Origin: Pseudomonadota bacterium
Lineage (GTDB): Bacteria > Pseudomonadota > Gammaproteobacteria > Xanthomonadales > Xanthomonadaceae
Assembly: GCA_018242465.1 (NCBI GenBank)
Contig: JAFEBY010000105.1
Span: forward strand, 1 to 64,000
Length of the DNA: 64,000 nucleotides
Direction: 5' to 3'
The translations under genes and the position numbers were made by a program. The notes below the pieces were generated by a model, which was not told where the DNA came from, made no database searches, and worked only from the letters and a program-made list of their open reading frames with translations. Positions 19,212 through 27,183 of this stretch are shown here, piece after piece (position 1 is the first letter of the stretch; every line of letters begins with the position of its first letter).

Positions 19212-20009
19212 TCAGGCGCCCGTATCCACCACGATCAATTCGATCCCGAGGCGCTGCAGGCCCTCGCTGTATTCGCTGCTGATGCTGGCGTCGGTGATCA
19301 CCGTGTGCACCTGGTCGAGCCGGGCGATGCGATGCAGGCTGACGCGCCCGAACTTCGAGGCATCGGTCAGCACCACCACCTTGCGCGCGCGCTCGACCAT
19401 GCGATGGTTGAGATTGGCTTCGGCTTCGTCGTGGGTGGTGAGGCCGAATTGCAGGTCGAACCCGTCGACACCAAGGAACAAGGTGTCGAAGCCATAGGAA
19501 TTGAGGCTGGCCTCGGCCTGCGCACCCTGCAGCGACAAGGCTTGCTTGCGCAGCAGTCCACCGGTCAGGCGCAATTCCACGCCGGGCGCATTCGCGAGTT
19601 CCCAGGCGATGTTGAGGCCGTTGGTCATCACGATCAGGTCGCTGTGGTCGCGCAAATGGCGCGCCAGCATCATGGTGGTTGAGCCGGAATCGATGATGAT
19701 GTTGTCGCCGGCCCTGACCAGTCGCGCTGCTCGTGCGCCGATCGCGTCCTTGACCGGATGGTTCAGCACATCTTTCTCGTGGATGTCCTGTTCCTGCGGC
19801 GGCGTGCGCACCAGGGTCGCGCCGCCATGCGTGCGCGTGGCCAATCCCTGCGACTCGATATGGGTGAGGTCGCTGCGGATCGTCACCGACGACACCTCGA
19901 AGCGTTCGACCAGGTCAGCCACATGGACGCTGCCGTGCGTGACCAGCGACTGGAGGATCTGTTCCCTGCGGCGGCGGGTATTGCGCATGATGGGCGGCGT
20001 TGACGACAT
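19212..20009 (-). CDS. agaR: DeoR-family repressor, AgaR-like
   Basis: 265 residues from ATG 20009. The N-terminal DeoR winged helix (residues about 12-70) contains R-R-R-E-Q-I-L-Q-S-L, V-S-S-V-T-I-R-S-D-L and T-R-T-H-G-G-A. The C-terminal sugar-phosphate sensor has D-S-G-S-T-T, M-T-N-G-L-N-I-A, L-T-G-G-L-L-R-K and D-A-S-K-F-G-R. It is the last gene of the agaS-agaK-agaZ-agaR run (9-base gap), so it probably represses this operon and the divergent GH31 genes until an amino-sugar or tagatose phosphate binds. Candidate operators are listed at 23501 and 23621. Confidence 0.88.
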   Translation of the reverse strand: MSSTPPIMRNTRRRREQILQSLVTHGSVHVADLVERFEVSSVTIRSDLTHIESQGLATRTHGGATLVRTPPQEQDIHEKDVLNHPVKDAIGARAARLVRAGDNIIIDSGSTTMMLARHLRDHSDLIVMTNGLNIAWELANAPGVELRLTGGLLRKQALSLQGAQAEASLNSYGFDTLFLGVDGFDLQFGLTTHDEAEANLNHRMVERARKVVVLTDASKFGRVSLHRIARLDQVHTVITDASISSEYSEGLQRLGIELIVVDTGA

Positions 20010-20018
20010 GACCGGGGA

Positions 20019-21350
20019 TTATCCTGCCACGCGCGCCGAAGCGCGATTGCGGGCGCAGGCGCGGGCATATTCGCCCAGGCGCGCAGCGATTTTGTGGCGT
20101 GCCAGCGCCAGTGGATCGTTCTGCAGGCGCCCTTCGAACAGTGCTTGCGCCTGCTCTGGCAGCACCTGGCTGACCAGCATCTTCGGAGGCATGCGCTTGC
20201 GCAGGTTGGCGACCAGCGTGTCGACCGCGGCCTGCACTTCGGGATCGCCCCAGTAGTAGCGGCAGCGATCGCTCAGGGCGTATTTGCGCAACAAATGGAG
20301 TTGATCGGCATCGCCGTGGTAGTGCTGTCGCCAGTTTTTCGGATTGCGCAGCATGGCGTCGTCAAGCACGGCAACAAGGTTGGAGCGCTCCGCTTCCGGC
20401 ACCAGCTCATCCTCCATTGCTGCCAATGCGAACAGCGCTTCGCGCCATGCGAAGGTCGCGGCCGGGCCGACCTTGAGGATGGCGAAGTGGTCGCGCACCA
20501 ACGCATGCAACGAGCGTTCCGTCTGGTAGTCGGTGGAGTGCGCTTCGAAGACGATGCGCGGCTGCGCTTCGAGGAAGCCCGACAGTTCCACCGCTTGCGC
20601 GGGATCGTAGTGATGGACATCGCTGTGGTCGAAATCGACGCCGGGCTGCACCACCATCGCGATCACGCGCTGCCACGCGGCCGCAAGATCGGGTGCGGAA
20701 AACGCCTTGCGATGGATCTCCAACGTTTTCGCCGCGGCCTGTGGCGTCGTCACCTGCAAGCCGGCATCGAGCGATGCCTCGCCACCCGGCGTCGGCACTT
20801 CGGTCCCGATCACGTAGACCGGCGGCGGCAACCCGTTCTCGGCCGCAGTGGTTTCGGCGATGCGCGCCAGCAATGCCGAACGCGCGGCGACGATCTCGTC
20901 TGGCAACGGAACCGGATCGTTGGCGCAGGACATGCTGCAGTCGAGATGGATCTTCTCGAAACCGGCGGCAACATAGGCGCGAATCAACTCCTGCGCATGC
21001 GCCATCGCTTCGGTAGCCGGGAGTTTCTGCCAGGCATTGGGGCCGAGGTGGTCACCGCCAAGGATCAGACGTTCGCGCGGGAACCCATGCTGGCGTGCGA
21101 GATCGAGCAGGTACTCGCGGAACTGCAGCGGCGTCATCCCGGTGTAACCGCCGAACTGATCGACCTGGTTGGACGTTGCCTCCACCAACAAGGGCGTTCC
21201 GTACTCGCTGGCGACATCCATCGCGGCGAGCAGCACCTGGTCGTTGCTGCAACAGACACTGCAGATACCGACCGTTTCACCCGAGCGATGTGCATCGATG
21301 ATGGACTGGAGAAGTGACACGTTGGGCTCCGATCGATTGATTTGATTCAT
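20019..21350 (-). CDS. agaZ: AgaZ/GatZ/KbaZ family protein of tagatose-phosphate metabolism
   Basis: 443 residues from ATG 21350, which overlaps the agaK stop (ATGA). It matches the GatZ/KbaZ/AgaZ family: G-I-C-S-V-C-C-S-N, L-V-E-A-T-S-N-Q-V-D-Q-F-G-G-Y-T-G-M, G-G-D-H-L-G-P-N and K-I-H-L-D-C-S-M. In enterobacteria this is the stabilising, non-catalytic subunit of tagatose-1,6-bisphosphate aldolase. In some proteobacteria AgaZ has been proposed to be a tagatose-6-phosphate kinase. With no separate catalytic aldolase (AgaY) or PfkB kinase beside it, the kinase reading is attractive here but unproven. Confidence 0.9.
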   Translation of the reverse strand: MNQINRSEPNVSLLQSIIDAHRSGETVGICSVCCSNDQVLLAAMDVASEYGTPLLVEATSNQVDQFGGYTGMTPLQFREYLLDLARQHGFPRERLILGGDHLGPNAWQKLPATEAMAHAQELIRAYVAAGFEKIHLDCSMSCANDPVPLPDEIVAARSALLARIAETTAAENGLPPPVYVIGTEVPTPGGEASLDAGLQVTTPQAAAKTLEIHRKAFSAPDLAAAWQRVIAMVVQPGVDFDHSDVHHYDPAQAVELSGFLEAQPRIVFEAHSTDYQTERSLHALVRDHFAILKVGPAATFAWREALFALAAMEDELVPEAERSNLVAVLDDAMLRNPKNWRQHYHGDADQLHLLRKYALSDRCRYYWGDPEVQAAVDTLVANLRKRMPPKMLVSQVLPEQAQALFEGRLQNDPLALARHKIAARLGEYARACARNRASARVAG

Positions 21351-22294
21351 GCGCCGTGCTGGCGCGCCAGCAGCGCGGCACCGCGCGCGCCGCCGGCATC
21401 GCCGAACAGCGGCGGCAGGATCGGCGGAACCTTGGTATTGCGGAAAAGATGCACGGCAATCGCCGCCGGAAGATCGCGATAGATCGATTCCAGTTTCGAC
21501 AGGCCACCACCGAGCACGATGGCGTGCGGATCGAAGGCCTTGATCACATCGGCCAGCGCGTGGCCGAGCAGGTCAAGGTGGATCTCAAGTGCTCGCCTCG
21601 CTGCATCATCCCCCGATTGCACTGCTGCGATCACCCCACCGGCATCGGCGGCATCGCCACCCAGATGCCGATGCAATCGCGCCAGCCCGGTCCCGGAGAC
21701 GTAGCATTCGATGCAGCCAGTCAGGCCGCAGGCGCATTCGTGGATCGGCAACCCGTACTTCACGACCAACGCCGCCGGCACGCTCCAGTGCCCCCATTCC
21801 ACGCCGAGCCCGTTAAAACCGGCGACCACACGACCATCGACGCAATAGCCACCACCAGCGCCGGTGCCGAGGATGGCGCCGATCATCGTCGGATACCCGG
21901 CTGCCGCACCGCCGTTTGCTTCGGAGATGGCAAAGCATTGCAGGTCATTGCCGATGCAGGTCGGTCGCTGCAGGTAGGCACGGAAATCGCCGGCAACTGG
22001 TTTCCCGTTGATCGCCGGAATGTTTGCGCTGAAGCCCAACCCGCTCTCGCGGTCGATCACGCCTGGCAAACCGATGCCGATGGCATCGCACTGGCGCCCG
22101 AGTTCCGCATCGGCATTCGTCACCAGCGACGTGATGGCATCGAGAAAGGCGGGATAGTCCTGCGTCGGCGTCGCCACGCGCTGGCGATGCAGGATCTGCA
22201 ACGCATCGTTGCATGCGACGAGCTCGATCTTGGTCCCGCCGACATCAACGCCGTACCAGAGATGCCCGCCGAGCTTCTCGGCCGACTCAGTCAT
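21347..22294 (-). CDS. agaK: ROK-family sugar kinase, probable N-acetylgalactosamine kinase
   Basis: 315 residues. The ROK signature is complete: the phosphate-binding D-V-G-G-T-K near residue 17, G-I-G-L-P-G-V, G-N-D-L-Q-C-F-A, G-T-G-A-G-G-G and the zinc site C-A-C-G-L-T-G-C-I-E. ROK kinases act on glucose, fructose, GlcNAc, ManNAc or GalNAc. Between agaS and agaZ, the expected job is phosphorylating GalNAc (or galactosamine) at position 6 in place of a PTS system; none of the PTS genes found in enterobacterial aga clusters is present. It overlaps agaS by eight bases and agaZ by four, so the three are translationally coupled. Confidence 0.82.
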   Translation of the reverse strand: MTESAEKLGGHLWYGVDVGGTKIELVACNDALQILHRQRVATPTQDYPAFLDAITSLVTNADAELGRQCDAIGIGLPGVIDRESGLGFSANIPAINGKPVAGDFRAYLQRPTCIGNDLQCFAISEANGGAAAGYPTMIGAILGTGAGGGYCVDGRVVAGFNGLGVEWGHWSVPAALVVKYGLPIHECACGLTGCIECYVSGTGLARLHRHLGGDAADAGGVIAAVQSGDDAARRALEIHLDLLGHALADVIKAFDPHAIVLGGGLSKLESIYRDLPAAIAVHLFRNTKVPPILPPLFGDAGGARGAALLARQHGA

Positions 22295-23441
22295 GACGGT
22301 GGATGGTCACGCCCTGGACGACGCGATTGACCGTGCCGTCCGGAAAGGGATTGTCAGGCGTGAACCCAAGCGCAGCCGAAAGCCGCAACGCATAGCGCTG
22401 CGCGAATGTCAGCCACACCGGTGCCAGCCATGCATCGGGCAATCCAGGTACGGACAGGGTCATGTCATCGTTCTCGCCATCGATCATCGGGCCGATCGAC
22501 AGCACCTGGGCGGCAATGCCGTCCCGGCGCAATTCATCGAGCAGGTCCCGTTCGTAGCGACGCGCCAGCGGTTGCGTGCTGCGGACGACCACCACCAGCG
22601 TTTCGCCATCGAGCAGCGACTTCGGTCCGTGGCGGAACCCCAGCGGCGTGTTGGCGAAGGCCGGCACGCGTCCAGCGGTGAGCTCCAGCAATTTCAGCGC
22701 CGCTTCACGCGCCCAACCTTCCAGCGGACCACTGCCAAGGTAGATCACGCGCGCATGCGGTTTTGCCGCGAGTTGCGCGATCACATCCTCCCACTGCTCC
22801 AGCGCAACACGTCCAAGCGCAGCCACGTTGCGAAGTTGCGCAAGGCGTTGCGGCCACGACGCGGCATCGAAGGTGGTGAGCGCGGCCAACAGCATGCAGG
22901 TGAGACTGCTGGTCATCGCGAATGCGCGATCGCAGCTTGCGGCCGGCATCAACAACGTGAATGTGTCGGCACGACCGCGGCCACGGCGCGCAAGCTCGCC
23001 CTCGGCATTGCAGGTGATGTCGAGGAAACGCGTGGTTGCAACCTTGTCGCGCACCAGATCGACGGCGGCAACGCTTTCCGGACTGGATCCGCTGCGTCCG
23101 AACGACACCAGCAAGGTCGGGCGATCACGCATCAGGTAATCGTCTGGATGCGTCAGCAATGAAGTCGTGTGGATCGCACGCACGTCCGCTGGCCATTGCG
23201 CGTTGATGCGGTCGGCGACCATCTCGGCCACGAAACCGGAACTGCCAGCGCCAGTGAAGATCATGCGGTTGAGCGGATCACGCAGCCAGTCGCCCAGGAA
23301 TGCGCTCAGCGCCGCCTGTTCGCGTTCGAGCATGGCGGCCAGTTCGGACCACAGCGCCGGCTGCTGGGCGATTTCGGCTTGGGTATGGCCACCACCGAGT
23401 TGCTGCCGGTTCGTGGCGTCTGAAGACGGGATCGCGCGCAT
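22287..23441 (-). CDS. agaS: Galactosamine-6-phosphate deaminase/isomerase AgaS
   Basis: 384 residues from ATG 23441, exactly the length of E. coli AgaS. ATG 23477 upstream would add 12. Two SIS domains are visible. The first runs from G-A-G-S-S-G-F-V through S-F-G-R-S-G-S-S-P-E-S-V-A-A-V, T-C-N-A-E-G and the A-M-T-S-S-L-T stretch. The second has Y-L-G-S-G-P-L-E-G, L-K-L-L-E-L-T-A-G and G-F-R-H-G-P-K-S-L. The ending G-T-V-N-R-V-V-Q-G-V is nearly that of the E. coli protein. It converts galactosamine-6-phosphate to tagatose-6-phosphate with loss of ammonia. First gene of the operon. Confidence 0.92.
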   Translation of the reverse strand: MRAIPSSDATNRQQLGGGHTQAEIAQQPALWSELAAMLEREQAALSAFLGDWLRDPLNRMIFTGAGSSGFVAEMVADRINAQWPADVRAIHTTSLLTHPDDYLMRDRPTLLVSFGRSGSSPESVAAVDLVRDKVATTRFLDITCNAEGELARRGRGRADTFTLLMPAASCDRAFAMTSSLTCMLLAALTTFDAASWPQRLAQLRNVAALGRVALEQWEDVIAQLAAKPHARVIYLGSGPLEGWAREAALKLLELTAGRVPAFANTPLGFRHGPKSLLDGETLVVVVRSTQPLARRYERDLLDELRRDGIAAQVLSIGPMIDGENDDMTLSVPGLPDAWLAPVWLTFAQRYALRLSAALGFTPDNPFPDGTVNRVVQGVTIHRHD

Positions 23442-23500
23442 GTTCGAAGCCTGATGGGACCGAGCAACGATGGCCATTTTCTTTCGAAATGTCAAATATC

Positions 23501-23517
23501 GAAAATAAAAAGAAAGC
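23501..23517 (-). promoter_or_regulatory. Candidate AgaR operator upstream of agaS
   Basis: On the minus strand this reads CTTTCTTTTTATTTTC. It fits the T-rich TTTC-TTT-(T/C)-(A/G)-TTT pattern described for E. coli AgaR sites, which I recall rather than looked up. A TTGACA hexamer follows on the same strand at 23495-23490, so a bound repressor would cover the agaS promoter. The -10 is not clear. Confidence 0.4.
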
Positions 23518-23620
23518 TTCTGTTTTGCTCTTGATTCAGCTTTCAAGCGCGCACACCCGCTAACGATTGAAACCGCTCTTGATTCTGAATGCGGGATTCC
23601 GAAATCACCGCAATGCACAA

Positions 23621-23667
23621 ACTTTCGTTTGCCGCATTAATGTTGCATTTTATTTTCATTTTTATTG
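23621..23667 (+). promoter_or_regulatory. Candidate AgaR operators upstream of the GH31 gene
   Basis: ACTTTCGTTTG (23621-23631) and TTTTCATTTTTATT (23653-23666) resemble the AgaR-type TTTC-N-TTT motif also seen at 23501 on the other strand. They lie in an unusually AT-rich island of otherwise GC-rich DNA, and the second touches the -35 element of the GH31 promoter. A shared repressor acting on both divergent operons is the inference. Confidence 0.4.
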
Positions 23668-23694
23668 ACTTTTCGAAAAATGCTGCCCTAGAGT
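23665..23694 (+). promoter_or_regulatory. Probable promoter of the GH31/receptor/sulfotransferase genes
   Basis: TTGACT at 23665-23670, an 18-base spacer and TAGAGT at 23689-23694, about 50 bases before the TTG start of the GH31 gene. Besides these elements, the rest of the 302-base gap 23442-23743 holds only the operator-like sites. Confidence 0.45.
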
Positions 23695-23743
23695 CGGCAT
23701 ATCGCTTTCACATGCCGTTGACGAACACGGCACGGGGGTCAGG

Positions 23744-26700
23744 TTGTCGAGTCGCGCTCCACGCAAGAACGCTCTGGTCATCGCTTTGGCGATGTCGTTG
23801 CTGGCGATTGCCCATCCGGCCCGATCAGAGGCCATCGGTGATTTCCGCGCCATCGTCCCGGTCGCCGGCACTGATGTCTCGACTGGATGGGAGATCACCA
23901 CCGCGACAGGCAGTCGCTTGCGCATCGACGTCCTGCGGTCCGACCTGATCCGCATCCAGGCCGGGCGCAATGGCGTGTTGTCGCCATCGGGCGACAAGGC
24001 GACCCCGATCGTGTTGCCACAAACCGCGACCAGCGCCACTGCGGCGCTTGAACAGGACGCCAACGAACTCCGCATTCGCACCGACGCGCTGGTGCTGCAT
24101 GTGCAACGCCATCCGTTGAAACTGTCGCTCGATCGCATCGAAGGCGGCAAGACGATTCCGCTGTGGCATGAATTGCAGCCCCTCGATCTCGCGAAGGAAC
24201 AGAGCATTCAAGTGCTGTCGAGCGATGCCGGCGAACGCTTCTTCGGTGGCGGCCAGCAGAACGGCCGGTTCGAATTCAAGGGCCGCGAACTGCCGATCTC
24301 CTATTCCGGTGGCTGGGAGGAAGGTGATCGCCCGAGTCCGGCGCCGATGCTGCTGAGTTCGCACGGCTGGGGCATGTTGCGCAACACCTGGAGCGATGGC
24401 GACTACGACCTGCGCCAGGCCGATGCTGCGACCTTGTTGCACAAGGAAGATCGTTTCGACGCTTACTATTTCGTCGGCACCGATCTCCACGCGTTGCTTG
24501 ACCGCTACACGTCGCTGACTGGCCGCGCAAAGATGCTGCCGCGCTGGGCACTCTCGTATGGTGACGCCGATTGCTACAACGACGGCGACAACAAGAAAAA
24601 ACCCGGCACCGTCCCGGCCGGCTGGAGTGATGGTCCCACCGGAACCACGCCCGATGTGATCGACAGCGTGGCAAAGAAATATCGCGACAACGACATGCCG
24701 GGTGGATGGATCCTGCCCAACGACGGCTATGGCTGCGGCTACACCGATCTGCCGAAGACGGTGCAGGGCCTGAAAAAATACGGATTCCGCACCGGACTGT
24801 GGACGGAGAACGGCGTTGCCAAGATCGCGTGGGAAGTCGGCACCGCCGGCACCCGCGTGCAGAAGCTCGACGTCGCCTGGACCGGCAAGGGCTACCAGTT
24901 CGCAATGGATGCAAACCATTCCGCCTACGACGGCATCTTGAACAACTCCGATTCGCGCCCGTTCCTGTGGACGGTGATGGGCTGGGCCGGCATCCAGCGT
25001 TACGCGGTGGCGTGGACCGGTGACCAGAGCGGCAGCTGGGACTACATCCGTTGGCATATCCCGACGCTGATCGGGTCGGGGCTGTCCGGTTACGCCTATG
25101 CGACCGGCGATGTCGACGGCATCTTCGGGGGCAGTCCGGAAACATTTACCCGCGACCTGCAGTGGAAAAGTTTTACGCCCGTATTGATGGGAATGTCGGG
25201 GTGGTCGGCGAACGAACGCAAGCATCCGTGGGCATTCGACGAACCCTATCGCAGCATCAATCGCGATTACCTCAAATTGAAGATGCGCCTGACGCCGTAC
25301 ATGGTCGGCCTGACGCGTGAAGCGGAGACCAGCGGCGCCCCGATCGTGCGCGGACTGATGTGGGACAACGCGCAAGACCCGCAAGCACTGACCGAAGCGC
25401 ACAAATACGAATTCCTGCTCGGCCGCGACCTGCTGGTCGCACCCGTGTATCGCAGCCAGGCAGCAACGCGTGGCTGGCGACGCGACATCCACCTGCCGCA
25501 AGGCCGCTGGATCGATTACTGGGATGGCCGCCAGGTGACGGCACCCGCACGCGGCGTGCAGGTCGATCGCCAGGTCGAGTTGAAGACGCTGCCGATTTTC
25601 GTGCGCGCCGGTGCAATCCTGCCGATGTATCCAGAGATGTTGTTCGATGGCGAGAAACCCATCGATGAGGTGACGTTCGATCTCTATCCGCAGGGCGAAT
25701 CCCACTACACCCTGTATGAGGACGACGGCAACACCAGACGCTACCAGCAGGGCGAATCGAGCGAGCAAGCGATCACCGTCAACGCACCGGCAACGGGCAG
25801 CGGTGAAGTGCGCGTGCACCTCGATGGCGTGAAGGGCCAGTACGCCGGCCAGCTGACGCAGCGCCGTTATGCATTGCGTGTGTTGAGCCGCCAGCGTCCG
25901 AATGCGGTGCTGATCGATGGCCGCGCATTGCCATTCATCGCCAATCGCAAAGACTTGGCGAATGCGAACGAGGGCTGGACCTTCGATGGCAATGATCGCC
26001 AAGGCAGCATTCATGTGCGCACGGCAGCATTCGATATCCGCAGCGCGCATGACGTTTTGCTCGATGTTCCGACCGCAGCCGCACCCGCAGACGACGTGTT
26101 CCCGAATGCGCCCGCACTCGGCCGCGCCTTGCCCGCCGACAGCATGGTGGTGGTGAATCGCCCCACCGAAGAGCCCGGCCATCCGCTGGAAAACGCCTTC
26201 GACGACGATGCCGGCACCTGGTTCCGCACCGTGCGCAACCAGGCGATCCATACCGGTGCGCCGGAATGGACGGTCGGTTTTGGCGAACGCAAGTTGATCG
26301 ACGGCATCGAACTGGCGCCACGCAACGACAAGAACTGGAAGTACGGCCAGATCCGCGATTACGAAATCTACATGGCCGACAGCAATGGCGAATGGGGCGA
26401 ACCGATCGCACGCGGCCAACTCAAGCTGTTGCAGGGCACGCAAAAGATCGAATTCGCGCCGCACGCCGGACGTCTGCTGCGCTTCCGCGTGCTGAGCGTG
26501 CAGAACCCGGAGAGCGACAACGCCAGCAACACCGACCCGATGGTGCTGGCTGCGGCGGGTGGCGACAACACGCGCGCCTACGATGCCCTGCAGCCGCGCG
26601 ATGTCGGTCCGATCACGCTATCGACCTTCCACATCCTCGAGCACCAGGCCAGTGACAAGCCGGAACAGCAGCGCTACCTGTCCGAACTGGCAATGCCGAC

Positions 26701-27106
26701 GAAATTGGCGAATACCATCGCGCGCGACCACGCCCACGGCGGCAAGTCACCGCTGCAGATGAACGGTTTGCGCTTCCAGCACGGACTCGGCGTCGGTGCC
26801 AGCAGTCGCATCGACCTCAAGCTCGACGGCGGCTGGCGTTTGTTGCGCGCCGACCTTGGTGTCGACGACAGCTGCCGCGATGCCGGCAGCCTGCGCTTCC
26901 AGGTGTGGAGCGATGGTCGCCTGCTCTACGACAGCGGCGTAGTGAAAGCGCCGGGCGTGGTCAAGCCCGAACTCGACATCCGCGGCGCGCACACCCTGAG
27001 CCTGCGCACGCTTGGAGCGCAATCGCCCAAGGTCTGCGGCAACTGGGCCAATGCCTTGTTGATCGGACAGGAGGGGGATGCAGCAAAGATCATCGCGACG
27101 CCCTGA
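23744..27106 (+). CDS. GH31 glycosidase with F5/8-type and NPCBM domains, probable alpha-N-acetylgalactosaminidase
   Basis: 1120 residues. The start is TTG 23744, five bases after GGGGG; it gives a proper signal peptide (basic start, cleavage near R-S-E-A), whereas the next ATG would lose the basic part. The GH31 core (about 250-600) carries K-L-D-V-A-W and A-M-D-A-N-H (one holds the nucleophile Asp), the acid/base segment A-W-T-G-D-Q-S-G and G-D-V-D-G-I-F-G. Residues ~770-920 look like a discoidin (F5/8 C) module and ~935-1110 like NPCBM, a galactose/GalNAc-binding module. Its divergence from agaSKZR favours the GH31 subgroup that releases alpha-linked GalNAc over alpha-glucosidase or alpha-galactosidase. 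Confidence 0.8.
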   Translation: MSSRAPRKNALVIALAMSLLAIAHPARSEAIGDFRAIVPVAGTDVSTGWEITTATGSRLRIDVLRSDLIRIQAGRNGVLSPSGDKATPIVLPQTATSATAALEQDANELRIRTDALVLHVQRHPLKLSLDRIEGGKTIPLWHELQPLDLAKEQSIQVLSSDAGERFFGGGQQNGRFEFKGRELPISYSGGWEEGDRPSPAPMLLSSHGWGMLRNTWSDGDYDLRQADAATLLHKEDRFDAYYFVGTDLHALLDRYTSLTGRAKMLPRWALSYGDADCYNDGDNKKKPGTVPAGWSDGPTGTTPDVIDSVAKKYRDNDMPGGWILPNDGYGCGYTDLPKTVQGLKKYGFRTGLWTENGVAKIAWEVGTAGTRVQKLDVAWTGKGYQFAMDANHSAYDGILNNSDSRPFLWTVMGWAGIQRYAVAWTGDQSGSWDYIRWHIPTLIGSGLSGYAYATGDVDGIFGGSPETFTRDLQWKSFTPVLMGMSGWSANERKHPWAFDEPYRSINRDYLKLKMRLTPYMVGLTREAETSGAPIVRGLMWDNAQDPQALTEAHKYEFLLGRDLLVAPVYRSQAATRGWRRDIHLPQGRWIDYWDGRQVTAPARGVQVDRQVELKTLPIFVRAGAILPMYPEMLFDGEKPIDEVTFDLYPQGESHYTLYEDDGNTRRYQQGESSEQAITVNAPATGSGEVRVHLDGVKGQYAGQLTQRRYALRVLSRQRPNAVLIDGRALPFIANRKDLANANEGWTFDGNDRQGSIHVRTAAFDIRSAHDVLLDVPTAAAPADDVFPNAPALGRALPADSMVVVNRPTEEPGHPLENAFDDDAGTWFRTVRNQAIHTGAPEWTVGFGERKLIDGIELAPRNDKNWKYGQIRDYEIYMADSNGEWGEPIARGQLKLLQGTQKIEFAPHAGRLLRFRVLSVQNPESDNASNTDPMVLAAAGGDNTRAYDALQPRDVGPITLSTFHILEHQASDKPEQQRYLSELAMPTKLANTIARDHAHGGKSPLQMNGLRFQHGLGVGASSRIDLKLDGGWRLLRADLGVDDSCRDAGSLRFQVWSDGRLLYDSGVVKAPGVVKPELDIRGAHTLSLRTLGAQSPKVCGNWANALLIGQEGDAAKIIATP

Positions 27107-27183
27107 ATTCCATCACCAGAATCTTCCCCTTCATCGCACCACCCATGTCGCAGCATCGCCCGCTGCCCAATGAGGAAACAGCA

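Noticed and set aside
19204..19219. GGCGC/GCGCC hairpin between msrC and agaR as a shared terminator
   Set aside because: Only five base pairs, no T tract, and it overlaps the agaR end.
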